Shown: positions 25,811 to 34,518 of the stretch, in pieces
Numbering within the stretch: the stretch's first letter is position 1
Layout of the letters: the number at the start of each line of letters is the position of its first letter
NCBI GenBank assembly: GCA_964518835.1
Contig: CAZFKU010000001.1
Coordinates: 1 to 64,000 of the forward strand
Reading direction: 5' to 3'
Length of the DNA stretch: 64,000 nucleotides
DNA from: AB-629-J13 sp964518835
GTDB taxonomy: Bacteria > Fidelibacterota > Marinisomatia > Marinisomatales > AB-629-J13
The notes under the pieces: generated by a model
What the model saw: the letters and a program-made list of their open reading frames with translations, nothing else
The model's database searches: none
Told to the model about the DNA's origin: nothing
Position numbers and translations under genes: made by a program

Positions 25811-27403
25811 TTATAAACTAAAACTAGTTTCAATTCCCGTTAAATTAATGGATTCAGAATCTTCAATGGTTCCGTTTCCGTTGGTATCCCTGAACATACG
25901 CTTGTAAATATAATTCACCACTAATCCGTCCCCCATAGAGATCCCCAGACGATATCCCATGACGGTGCTTTCAGTAAATACAAATTCAAATGGATTTGGA
26001 ACGTTTTTTTGCTGATAAAATAATTCAGCTCTGCTCAATCTTGAAATTTGTTTATTCATGGAAAGGGAAGCAAAAATATTCTGATTCGACTCATTTTCAA
26101 ACTCATTTTTTTCCCTATTCCATTGATCACCGTTGAGAGTTTGAAATGATATATTGGCATTGATTAAACTAAGCAAATTGGACTGAATTCCAAGATAAAG
26201 CCCTTTCTGTTTTCCCCTTATTCCCAATTTACTTTCTTTTGTAGAAATACTGGTGTTACCACCACTTATTTGTGAAAATGTTGCCCGTTCCAGTTCATAA
26301 CTGCGATTCCAATAACCAAATTCAAATTTTCCGTTTGGAATCATTCTATACTCTAAAATGCAGTGGACGGGACCCAATTTTGCACGAAGTCCCAAGGGAA
26401 TGATTCCGCTTCCCAGAGAAACAGTATTGTCGGTTTCCGGATCCCGGGTTTCCCCTATCATTTTAGCGAATTGTGCATACATCACGAGTGAAAAATTTTC
26501 TTCTTCCATAACAGGAATTCCCACATCAACTGAAAACGCTGAAATCGGATCAGCATCTTCATTAACATTTAATGGTTCCGGAAGAAGAGAAATTTCATTA
26601 TCCGGGAGAGAATCATAAAATGCTTCCTGAGTAAAGTCCTGACCTACTGCGTTGCCAAGATTATCCCAAAATTGATGAATAGATTCTAAGTCACCTTCAA
26701 TATCGGGAAGACCATCTCCATCCCTGTCAAATTCATTTTCAATATCATTATCTGCAAATCCATCTAGATCACTGTCTATCCAAAATTGTTCATCATCCGG
26801 AAAATCATCCACCAAATTGGGACGACCGTCTCCATCGGAATCTTTCAATCCCAAATATTGATTGCGATCAAAAACAGCGGAAATTCCCACAGGAAATGCA
26901 AGGAGTGCGGTGGTCTGCATCCTGATTCCTGCTAATCCAATGTTTTCCTTGAAATCATTCACAAATCCCTGGAACGAATACAATCCTTTTGAATATTCAA
27001 AATTCATACCGGTTTTTCTGACTTGAGGATATTCAATGGAGTTGGAATACCCATCCACCAAAATACCGTAACCAAGTTGAACTAGGTCCAACGCTCCAAT
27101 TTTTCCGAATAAGGGGTCACCAGGATAACCGTACCTCAGATAGTAGATTTTGTCAATCAATGAATTTTTAATTGCATTCCCGTCTGAAAAATCCCATTCA
27201 TCCTTGTGGAGATTACCATTTTCATCAAAATAAAATACCAGGTCCAGAGCCAAACCAAATTTTCCTAACGGTATCTCAGGACGGAAGGCAAGTTGATTCC
27301 AAATTTTTCCATCCATCGTAACCGTTCCAAATGCTCCTGTCATGTTGTTTTTTTCTTGTGCACACAGGAGTGATAAATATAAAATTGGTGTCCATTTTCG
27401 CAT
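25811..27403 (-). CDS. Predicted outer-membrane beta-barrel with calcium-type Asp repeats
   Basis: A protein of about 530 aa from ATG 27403, with signal peptide MRKWTPILYLSLLCA. The frame opens 15 codons earlier, but that would overlap the divergent gene and hide the signal. Alternating-hydrophobicity strands and aromatic ends, with a final FSL carboxy terminus, suggest a beta-barrel. The middle carries thrombospondin-type-3-like loops: DSDGDGRPNLVDDFPDD, DSDLDGFADNDIEN and DRDGDGLPDIEGD, predicted to bind calcium. Function is unknown; porin or adhesin-like surface roles are possible. Confidence 0.7.
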   Translation of the reverse strand: MRKWTPILYLSLLCAQEKNNMTGAFGTVTMDGKIWNQLAFRPEIPLGKFGLALDLVFYFDENGNLHKDEWDFSDGNAIKNSLIDKIYYLRYGYPGDPLFGKIGALDLVQLGYGILVDGYSNSIEYPQVRKTGMNFEYSKGLYSFQGFVNDFKENIGLAGIRMQTTALLAFPVGISAVFDRNQYLGLKDSDGDGRPNLVDDFPDDEQFWIDSDLDGFADNDIENEFDRDGDGLPDIEGDLESIHQFWDNLGNAVGQDFTQEAFYDSLPDNEISLLPEPLNVNEDADPISAFSVDVGIPVMEEENFSLVMYAQFAKMIGETRDPETDNTVSLGSGIIPLGLRAKLGPVHCILEYRMIPNGKFEFGYWNRSYELERATFSQISGGNTSISTKESKLGIRGKQKGLYLGIQSNLLSLINANISFQTLNGDQWNREKNEFENESNQNIFASLSMNKQISRLSRAELFYQQKNVPNPFEFVFTESTVMGYRLGISMGDGLVVNYIYKRMFRDTNGNGTIEDSESINLTGIETSFSL

Positions 27404-27515
27404 ATAATCACTCATAAAATTTAGTGAAATTAAAGTGTCACCTTTCATTGAACAACATCTATTTCACTCTGTTCACGGAGTTGTGTTTAAATTATTAGAA
27501 AGATTTTATCCAATT

Positions 27516-28196
27516 ATGAAGAAAATGAAAAAAATTATTTTAATTCTAATAACCGGATTCCTAATAGGGCAACCGGTTCAGCGATCCGTTCTACAGGATA
27601 TGGATTTTCAGGTAAAAGATAACGGCTTGGTCCTTGAATTTGGATTTTCCACAGATATTTCCCTTAATAATGCTTCTGGATGGTATGCCCAAACGGGATG
27701 GTTTTATGTCACTTTTTTAAATACTTCAGTTGACAGCAGCAACCTCCCTTCATTAAACAAAACAGAATTAATTCGTGAGATTCAATTTGACCAGATAGGA
27801 GAATCCGTGCAATTATCTCTGAAATTATCGAATCCTCCCGAAAATCATGAGTTTTTTCAAAGATCGGACATGAAACAGCTTTTTCTATCACTTCGGTCAC
27901 CGATGCCAATCATTGTTCATACGGATTCCACTGTTAAACAGGAAATTCAAATTGCAACTACCGAAGTACCTAAACCTGAATTATTCATTCCTGAGAAAGA
28001 CAAAACTATTTCGAAAATTGGGTACGTTTTAGGAACTTCCTTTACAATTGCAGGTGTTCTCCAGGAAGATTCAAAAAGTTCCATGAATTGGGAATTACCT
28101 GCGGGGATAGGAATTTTATTTGGAACTTATGTGTACGATAAATATTTTGATAATCATAATGAAATTTCATCAGAAAGATTAGAAGAAGATAACTGA
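27516..28196 (+). CDS. Secreted AMIN-like domain protein
   Basis: A 226-aa protein from ATG 27516 with a clear signal peptide (MKKMKKIILILITGFLIGQ). Residues about 25-125 alternate strands with the pattern of AMIN-type domains (VLQDMDFQVKDNGLVLEFGF, FYVTFLNTSV), which bind peptidoglycan or secretin partners. A C-terminal hydrophobic hairpin (GYVLGTSFTIAGVLQ, LPAGIGILFGTYVYDKYF) could be a membrane anchor. It is divergent from the beta-barrel gene with about 110 bases between starts. AMIN assignment is by pattern only. Confidence 0.6.
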   Translation: MKKMKKIILILITGFLIGQPVQRSVLQDMDFQVKDNGLVLEFGFSTDISLNNASGWYAQTGWFYVTFLNTSVDSSNLPSLNKTELIREIQFDQIGESVQLSLKLSNPPENHEFFQRSDMKQLFLSLRSPMPIIVHTDSTVKQEIQIATTEVPKPELFIPEKDKTISKIGYVLGTSFTIAGVLQEDSKSSMNWELPAGIGILFGTYVYDKYFDNHNEISSERLEEDN

Positions 28197-28222
28197 ATCG
28201 GACTGATTTATTTGTAACTTTA

Positions 28223-28339
28223 ATGACTATGTGGGAATTATTACCAATATTTGCTGTTTTCTATGTTCTGGGAATGCTGGGGCTGGCTTTCTTTTACCGA
28301 ATCAAGCAGAATAAAAAAAGAGAGGATGAAAAGGGTTAG
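28223..28339 (+). CDS. 38-aa single-span membrane peptide
   Basis: A short frame starting MTMWELLPIFAVFYVLGM, one hydrophobic helix followed by a basic cytoplasmic-type tail (YRIKQNKKREDEKG). It lies 26 bases after the AMIN-like gene and its end overlaps the start of the metalloprotease gene by 14 bases, as expected for a coupled small gene. The shape resembles small oxidase or export accessory peptides, but there is no clear Shine-Dalgarno and no recognised family. Confidence 0.45.
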   Translation: MTMWELLPIFAVFYVLGMLGLAFFYRIKQNKKREDEKG

Positions 28340-30497
28340 TAATTCATCCTTTTTATGTTTACAAAAGATTAAAATTAAGCACTTTACATTGATTTTACTT
28401 CTGAGTATTATATTAATATCTCCATTGATCTCAAAGGAAAACTATAAATCATTAACTGAATCTGCAGATATAGTAATAAATGCATTTGGTAATCAACCCA
28501 CTCGAACAGATTATAATTGGAGAGATCTCACCCCTGCCCTGCATGAAATCAGTATTCACGGTCATTCACTACCACAGGAAACTCAAAATCAACTCGAATC
28601 CATTGGATTTAATTTTTCCGAAACTGTAGTAAACCGTACTTTTGAACTCAGGTCAGAAGCAAGCGGGATGGACCAAACTTATGACACGGGGATTTTTCGT
28701 TTTCATTATACCACAGAAGGAAATCACGGAGTGGATGAATCAGATTATAATTCCAACTCCATACCAGATTATATTGAATTGATGGCGGAGACTTTTGTTC
28801 ATGTGTATGATAAACAAATCAATGAAATGGGATACATCAGACCACCGGGAGACGCCTGGGTAGAAAATTACGCTGGTGATTATGATTACGGTGGTTCAAA
28901 CCACTACGATGTGTATGTACGTCGACTATCTTCATCATACTATGGTTATGTCAAATCAGAATATACAGCCAACAATACAGGGAATAATGAATTTTCTCCC
29001 AATGTAATTGAACAGAACGCCCTCACCAGTTACATGGCAATGCGTAATAATTATGATGGTTTTCCTAATAGTGAAATAGAGTGTATCCAGGTTACAGCAG
29101 CGCATGAATTTTTACACGCAATTCAATATGGTTATGATGGTTATGAAGAGCCATGGTTATTGGAATCAACAGCAGTATGGATGGAAGAAGAAATATACGA
29201 TGATATCAATGACCATTATCAATACATGAATTCATGGTTCAACGAACCACAGAAATCTTTGGATCATTCCGGGGGAACCCATTGGTATGGCTCATGGATT
29301 TTTTTTGAATATATTGATGAGCATTTAGGTGGACCGGAAATGATAAAAATAATATTTGAGGAAGGAGTCAGCACCAACAGCCAGAATGCGGATTTCAGTA
29401 TTAAAGCAATTGATGATGGTTTGGCAACTATTGGTGCGTCATTTCGAGATGCTTTTAATGGGATGGCAGTTGCTAATGTGGTCATGTCTTCAAACCCTGG
29501 TAGTAGCGCAGAAATGTACAGTTATGAAGAAGCGGAAGATTTTCCGGTAGATGGACCAGATATTTATCGAACAGTCAATTACTCTGATGGGGAAGTGGAA
29601 TTTGTTCAAAGCACATCCTTGAATCAATATGCTAGTCAATATGTAATAATAAATACGGAAACTCCCATTCTGGTTACGCTGGATACTTTGGATCAATCAC
29701 CATCAGAATTTGGATTACATGGTGTGGTTAAATACTTTAATGATGATTATGAAGTAATTTCCGGTGATTCATTATTTATTCATAATTCATTGAATAGTGC
29801 AGAAGAGATTTATGCTGTTATTGTCAGTGAGGATGAAAACGCTTTTGATTTTGATTATTCATTAAAAATCGAAACAGCCAATACACCTCCTGCACCCTTT
29901 CTCCTGCAGTCACCAGAAACTAACAGCCGTATATCTGGAAGATTTCCCGAATTTACGTGGTTACCATCAAAGGATAACAACCCTATGGACAGCGTGTACT
30001 ATGTTCTTGAAATAGGAAAGAATATAGAAAATCTGGTTTTTGTTTACAACGGAGCGGATAATTTTTACACACCAACTGATCCCATGGATGAAAATATTAT
30101 TTATTACTGGCAGGTGTATGCTTATGATTTAGGAGACAATAAAACCTACAATTCAAATGGAATTCACCGATTTTTAATTCGAACATCATCACCGCAGAGT
30201 GATGTTATGTTCACATCTGTTTACCCAAATCCATTTCCCTCGGTTAATCCCACTATAAACACAATTCGTTTCACCCTATTCCTTGAAGTTGAAGAGTATT
30301 TTAAAGTAACAGTCACAGATTTGTTGGGACGAAAAGTTGCTGAAATTTTCGATGGTACATTAAGTCCGGGATTTTATGACCATCTTTCCTGGAATGGACA
30401 CAATATGAACGGGAATAAGTCTCCCTCAGGAATTTATTATTTTATAATTGAAACGGAATCAGATGTGAAGAATCACAAAATTACTTTAATTCGCTGA
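28326..30497 (+). CDS. Secreted zinc metalloprotease with C-terminal T9SS sorting domain
   Basis: A 723-aa protein from ATG 28326 (an upstream TTG lacks a signal sequence). A signal peptide (FTLILLLSIILISPLIS) is followed by a propeptide-like region. The catalytic domain has the zinc motif HEFLHAIQYGYD, and WLLESTAVWMEEE supplies the probable third ligand, resembling the MXAN_6640-type putative metalloproteases. An Ig/FN3-like domain (about 520-620) precedes the sorting domain with VYPNPFPS and LLGRKVAEIFDG. It lacks the GWN and YSLPP modules of the nearby island. It converges with glutaredoxin, overlapping by 12 bases. Confidence 0.8.
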   Translation: MKRVSNSSFLCLQKIKIKHFTLILLLSIILISPLISKENYKSLTESADIVINAFGNQPTRTDYNWRDLTPALHEISIHGHSLPQETQNQLESIGFNFSETVVNRTFELRSEASGMDQTYDTGIFRFHYTTEGNHGVDESDYNSNSIPDYIELMAETFVHVYDKQINEMGYIRPPGDAWVENYAGDYDYGGSNHYDVYVRRLSSSYYGYVKSEYTANNTGNNEFSPNVIEQNALTSYMAMRNNYDGFPNSEIECIQVTAAHEFLHAIQYGYDGYEEPWLLESTAVWMEEEIYDDINDHYQYMNSWFNEPQKSLDHSGGTHWYGSWIFFEYIDEHLGGPEMIKIIFEEGVSTNSQNADFSIKAIDDGLATIGASFRDAFNGMAVANVVMSSNPGSSAEMYSYEEAEDFPVDGPDIYRTVNYSDGEVEFVQSTSLNQYASQYVIINTETPILVTLDTLDQSPSEFGLHGVVKYFNDDYEVISGDSLFIHNSLNSAEEIYAVIVSEDENAFDFDYSLKIETANTPPAPFLLQSPETNSRISGRFPEFTWLPSKDNNPMDSVYYVLEIGKNIENLVFVYNGADNFYTPTDPMDENIIYYWQVYAYDLGDNKTYNSNGIHRFLIRTSSPQSDVMFTSVYPNPFPSVNPTINTIRFTLFLEVEEYFKVTVTDLLGRKVAEIFDGTLSPGFYDHLSWNGHNMNGNKSPSGIYYFIIETESDVKNHKITLIR

Positions 30498-30743
30498 CTC
30501 CAGCTTGGCGTTCAATTTTCCTTCTGCATCCAATTTTTGGAGATCTTCAAATCCGCCTATTGGCTTCCCATCCATCATTATTTGAGGAACTGTCCTCCCT
30601 CTGGTCAGATCGTACAAGTCTTCTCTATTCATCTCTTTTTCCTCAAGATTAATTTCCTCGAAATCGAATCCCCGTAAACTTAGGAGCTGTTTCGCCGCTT
30701 TACAATAAGAACACCAATTTGTGGTATAAATGGTAAAATTCAT
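30486..30743 (-). CDS. Glutaredoxin
   Basis: An 85-aa thioredoxin-fold protein with the active site CSYC (more often CPYC), the cis-proline motif GRTVPQIMMDG and the GGFEDLQKL glutathione-binding segment. It reduces disulfides or glutathione adducts in the cytoplasm. It is downstream of the broken secreted gene's neighbourhood only by position, not by function, and its 3' end overlaps the metalloprotease gene on the other strand. Confidence 0.92.
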   Translation of the reverse strand: MNFTIYTTNWCSYCKAAKQLLSLRGFDFEEINLEEKEMNREDLYDLTRGRTVPQIMMDGKPIGGFEDLQKLDAEGKLNAKLESAN

Positions 30744-30776
30744 AATTATTGATTAAATAGGATAAATATCAAGTTT

Positions 30777-31940
30777 TTATTCGAAATAATTCATGATAAT
30801 TTGACCAGATCCATTACTCCTCACCCAATATCCAAATCCCGGGAAAATGCTTTCAGTCGAAGAATAATTTCCATCAAATTTGAAAATCGTACCGGGAATG
30901 ATTAAATTTTCGGGGTCTTCAATTTCCTCAACATCCAATGAAAATGAAATTCCTGAAATCAGATTCCACCCTTCTGTAAGATTAATAGTCAAAGAATTAA
31001 TTATAGTTCCACTGATATTTGCCTGATATGGTGTTCCAAACCTCAGCCAGTATCCGATACCAAGTTGTAAATTTTCTACTAATTCATACACACCATCTTC
31101 ATTGAAAAAAAACAATGAATTATCAATCGTATTTTCAAAAATATCCTGATAGAATGAATTTTCAATTTCAACGGAAATGCCAACCATATTCCAGCCGTCC
31201 AGAATGTCCATTGAATAGGAATTATCCTGCGAAAAATATTTGGCTCCGATATCACTTACGGTTCCGTCTGGATCCATGGATTCAGGGTCTCCTGAATCAA
31301 TACAGGGAGAGTCAGGATTATAACTGAAATCTAAATCAGTTTGATTGACAAATTGGGGATTCTCAAAAATATTTCCTGTACCTGGATAAGGAACACACGG
31401 TTCCCAAATGTCCCCTCAGCCGGGACAGTTTGACATGTAGGTTTCAGAATTTCCCCACCCATTACAATAAGCCAAATTCACATCCGCATCTAATCCTATA
31501 ATCGCAAGTCCATAGGTATTGTCAATCAGGTTGCAGTTCCGAATTGTTGTGAACGTATGTTCTCCAACTTGAATTCCCCACACATCGTTGATAAAGTTGC
31601 AATCTATTATTTCATGATTTCCGTATCCCGAAAAATTCACACCATAATAACCGCCATTTATTATAGAGCATCCCTTAATGACCAATGGAGGGGAACTGGT
31701 TTCATCCCCTGACATCCAGATTCCGGTGCCTCCTTGAAGATCAATCACAGCGCCGTTTCCTTCAAGAAAGACCGAGTAAACTGAAGAACCAAATCCGCCG
31801 GTATAGATCACATTGGGATCAAGAACCATATATTTATCATATCCATTCCCGGGACCTGCATTTTGATATACTTCGTATAAATTTTCACCGATGAGAACAT
31901 TCAGAGATAAAATTAAACTTATTAAGATAAAAATTTTCAT
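30777..31940 (-). pseudogene. Secreted beta-helix/GWN-module protein interrupted by one in-frame TGA
   Basis: Two frames read as one: from ATG 31940 (signal peptide MKIFILISLILSLNVLIG) through a parallel beta-helix region (VIDLQGGTGIWMSG, KGCSIINGGYYGVNF), then TGA at 31418-31416, then the same frame continues without another stop to TAA at 30777. Residues just after the TGA (IFENPQFVNQTDLDFSYNPD) are typical of how such beta-helix proteins end, so the parts belong together. The second part holds a complete two-lobed GWN module but no YSLPP module or sorting domain. A nonsense mutation is most likely; readthrough or recoding is possible. Confidence 0.75.
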
Positions 31941-31950
31941 AATAATTGTT

Positions 31951-34503
31951 TTATTTCAATAGTACCATTTTATGTGAATATTTTTTGTTTTCAAAAGATA
32001 AAGTGTAGAAATATATTCCTGCAGGAAGATTGTTTCCGGCAGAATCTTTTCCATTCCATTCCACCGAGTGATATCCCGGATGGTTTACCCCTTTTTCAAG
32101 ATTTCTTACAAATTGCCCAGAAATATCGAAAATATCCAATGAGATAAATTTATCATTTGAAAGATCAAAGCTGATTAACGTTGTGGGATTGAACGGATTA
32201 GGGAAATTTGGATAGAGTATAAATTCTTCAGGGAGATTTGTTTGTTTTTCAATATTTAATAAGGGAACATTATTTATTATAGTCTGTCCCATTCCCATAA
32301 TTGTCGTAACACTTCCATTAGATACATCGGTCAAACTCCACTCATTTGAGGAATTGGAGATGTGGTATTCCATATTTAAAAATTCTTTTTCAGCCTGAAT
32401 TTCAATAATCCCCTTATTTTCACAATAAACTACATCTCCTTTAAAACGGATGTCTATTCCACTGCCAATGGGTTTTGGCGGAAGACTGTAGGATGCCCTG
32501 TCTTCTTCCGGTATGGAAACATCTAAAAATAATTTTACACCATTTATGGAAATCCAGTCAGCATTATGGGTAAGATTATTAAATTGAATAGTCCTGAAAG
32601 ATTCACCATTTAAGGTAATAATACCTTCTGAATTTGTTCTCACCCAATACCCATTTCCGGGAATTATTTCGTCAGAATTGATATATCCGGATCCCGGTTC
32701 ATATCCATAAAATGTGTTGGGAATCAGGATATTTTCAGGATCAGAAATTTGAGTTGTGGATAATGTGGAGGAAATACCGGAAATTAAATTCCACCCTTCA
32801 TTGAGTGTTAGGGATTGTTCATAAATCGGAAGTCCGGATACTGAAGTCATTCCATCCTCCTGAAAATGAAGCCAGTATCCAGTTCCCGGTTCTAATTCTG
32901 ACTGGGGTACATATCCGTTTGGACCAAAACTGTACAGCGTATTTTCCGTTGAGGTCGGAAAGAGGTCAAAAACCAAATTATCTGATGTATTTACAGGATT
33001 ACCGACCAAGTTCCAGTCTTCACTGTAGTTAACAGGAATTTGGACTTCAGGATTAATCATGTTAAAAACATGGGGATCATATTCACCAATGAAGGGATGA
33101 TTATATAGATTGCCGGAACTGTTTACACTTTGAATGTAATACGAAACTTCACAATTCCCAGAACATGCAGGAATAAAGCCGGAAAATTGATTCCCATTAT
33201 TCCAATAAAGAGAGGAAGTCTGAAAAATACCATTATCATATTTATATCTTATTTCTGCAAAAAGGTCGGAAACATTTTCATCATCCATTGGAATTAATGT
33301 CGCTTCAATTTCAATTCCTTCCTCCCCAGTTGGTTCCACGTCACCATTTACAGGTGTATGTGAAATAAAGATCATTTCTCTGTCCGCAATACCTTTTGCC
33401 CTGCAATGCATGGCATCGGTGGACTCCCAACTACCAGTTACGCCTACTATTTCGTATCCGGGCATGGCTTCTTCATAAACATCAAGGGCATCATCATCCC
33501 AGGATGACCCGGTTTGAGGGACCAACACTTTATCATTTAAAATAATGGAATTTGAGTAAGGCTGATTCTGGGGAGTGTACACTCTGTAAATTTCATAAGA
33601 GGTGTTATACCCTGTGGTCTGATTTTCAAAATAATCCACAACTTCTTCAATTTCATCGTACTGGGGATGACTCGATTGTACAGATCGAATTAGAATTTTA
33701 TCTACATCCAGATATTTTGCCCAGCAGTCTATATGGTCGATATAGGTATTATTTGGATCTTCAATGACATGGTATTCGGGTACGCCTAAATAATTTTCAA
33801 TTTTATCTCTGATCTGATATTGGGTCTGGGATGGATTTTCATCAAAAACCAAGGTTGATGAAGCCGCAATTCCCATCCCGTCCGTCATGTAATTTCCGCC
33901 GGCAGTGATGACATTCATCCCGTACAATTCAAGTCCCAGAAAATCTGCCATTTCGATTGGAATATCATTATCTAATGGACGGGGACGGTTGTATGGGAAA
34001 TTGATAATGGCTAACTCATTATTGCCATCAATGATGTACCAGGGACCGTAATCACGTGTCCAATAGGAATTGGACGGAGCAATGAGGAAATTGCAGTTGT
34101 TCAGATTTACACCATTTGAGTTATACTGGTTGGTCACATAATTCTGCTGACCGGTTGAAGAAACGATGGTTGTTACCAAGATATCTTCAGCCATTTCTGC
34201 AATGACCGTATAGGAGATACCAAACGGATACCGAATCAAAACCCCTTCCATTGGAGCAAATTCAGATATATTATAAATGGGTCCATCCGGAGGATCGGTT
34301 TCATAAAATTCCCGGGTGTTTGTATTTCCTGATGATGCCTCTTCCGGAGTGAGCCAATGAGGGTAGGAATCGGGATGCTTTTTAAACCACTTTTCAGTTT
34401 TTTGAACTAAATCATCAATTTGAGAAGTCTCCCCAAATAGAAAAACAGGAATTATAAATAAAAAAAGAATGAATGAATTATTGAACAATTTTTTGATTGA
34501 CAT
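31951..34503 (-). CDS. Secreted peptidylarginine deiminase (PPAD-like) with T9SS cassette
   Basis: An 850-aa protein from ATG 34503 (a TTG three codons earlier is less likely) with signal peptide KLFNNSFILFLFIIPVFLFG. Residues about 70-390 are a guanidino-group-modifying deiminase domain. Catalytic candidates are D151 (WTRDYGPW), H257 and D259 (YIDHIDCW) and C367 (DAMHCRAKG). Two arginines in NRPRPLDND lie 22 and 24 residues after the Asp, as do the substrate carboxylate-binding arginines of Porphyromonas PPAD. This favours a peptide, not agmatine, substrate. An Ig-like region, GWN module (about 494-637), YSLPP module and sorting domain (YPNFPNPFNP) follow. It is 15 bases downstream of a C25 peptidase. 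Confidence 0.85.
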   Translation of the reverse strand: MSIKKLFNNSFILFLFIIPVFLFGETSQIDDLVQKTEKWFKKHPDSYPHWLTPEEASSGNTNTREFYETDPPDGPIYNISEFAPMEGVLIRYPFGISYTVIAEMAEDILVTTIVSSTGQQNYVTNQYNSNGVNLNNCNFLIAPSNSYWTRDYGPWYIIDGNNELAIINFPYNRPRPLDNDIPIEMADFLGLELYGMNVITAGGNYMTDGMGIAASSTLVFDENPSQTQYQIRDKIENYLGVPEYHVIEDPNNTYIDHIDCWAKYLDVDKILIRSVQSSHPQYDEIEEVVDYFENQTTGYNTSYEIYRVYTPQNQPYSNSIILNDKVLVPQTGSSWDDDALDVYEEAMPGYEIVGVTGSWESTDAMHCRAKGIADREMIFISHTPVNGDVEPTGEEGIEIEATLIPMDDENVSDLFAEIRYKYDNGIFQTSSLYWNNGNQFSGFIPACSGNCEVSYYIQSVNSSGNLYNHPFIGEYDPHVFNMINPEVQIPVNYSEDWNLVGNPVNTSDNLVFDLFPTSTENTLYSFGPNGYVPQSELEPGTGYWLHFQEDGMTSVSGLPIYEQSLTLNEGWNLISGISSTLSTTQISDPENILIPNTFYGYEPGSGYINSDEIIPGNGYWVRTNSEGIITLNGESFRTIQFNNLTHNADWISINGVKLFLDVSIPEEDRASYSLPPKPIGSGIDIRFKGDVVYCENKGIIEIQAEKEFLNMEYHISNSSNEWSLTDVSNGSVTTIMGMGQTIINNVPLLNIEKQTNLPEEFILYPNFPNPFNPTTLISFDLSNDKFISLDIFDISGQFVRNLEKGVNHPGYHSVEWNGKDSAGNNLPAGIYFYTLSFENKKYSHKMVLLK

Positions 34504-34518
34504 GATTGGCAATCTTAT

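Noticed and set aside
25811..27448. The earlier start codon of the beta-barrel gene at 27448
   Set aside because: It would put 15 polar residues in front of a good signal peptide and reach into the divergent gene's upstream region; ATG 27403 is better.
30486..30497. The 12-base tail-to-tail overlap of glutaredoxin and metalloprotease genes as a regulatory device
   Set aside because: Short convergent overlaps are common in compact genomes and nothing else marks this one.
30777..31940. A reassigned genetic code (TGA as a sense codon) to explain the in-frame TGA
   Set aside because: TGA is used as the terminal codon of several genes here, including coupled ATGA, TGATG and GTGA overlaps, and tryptophan is coded by TGG throughout, so TGA is a stop.
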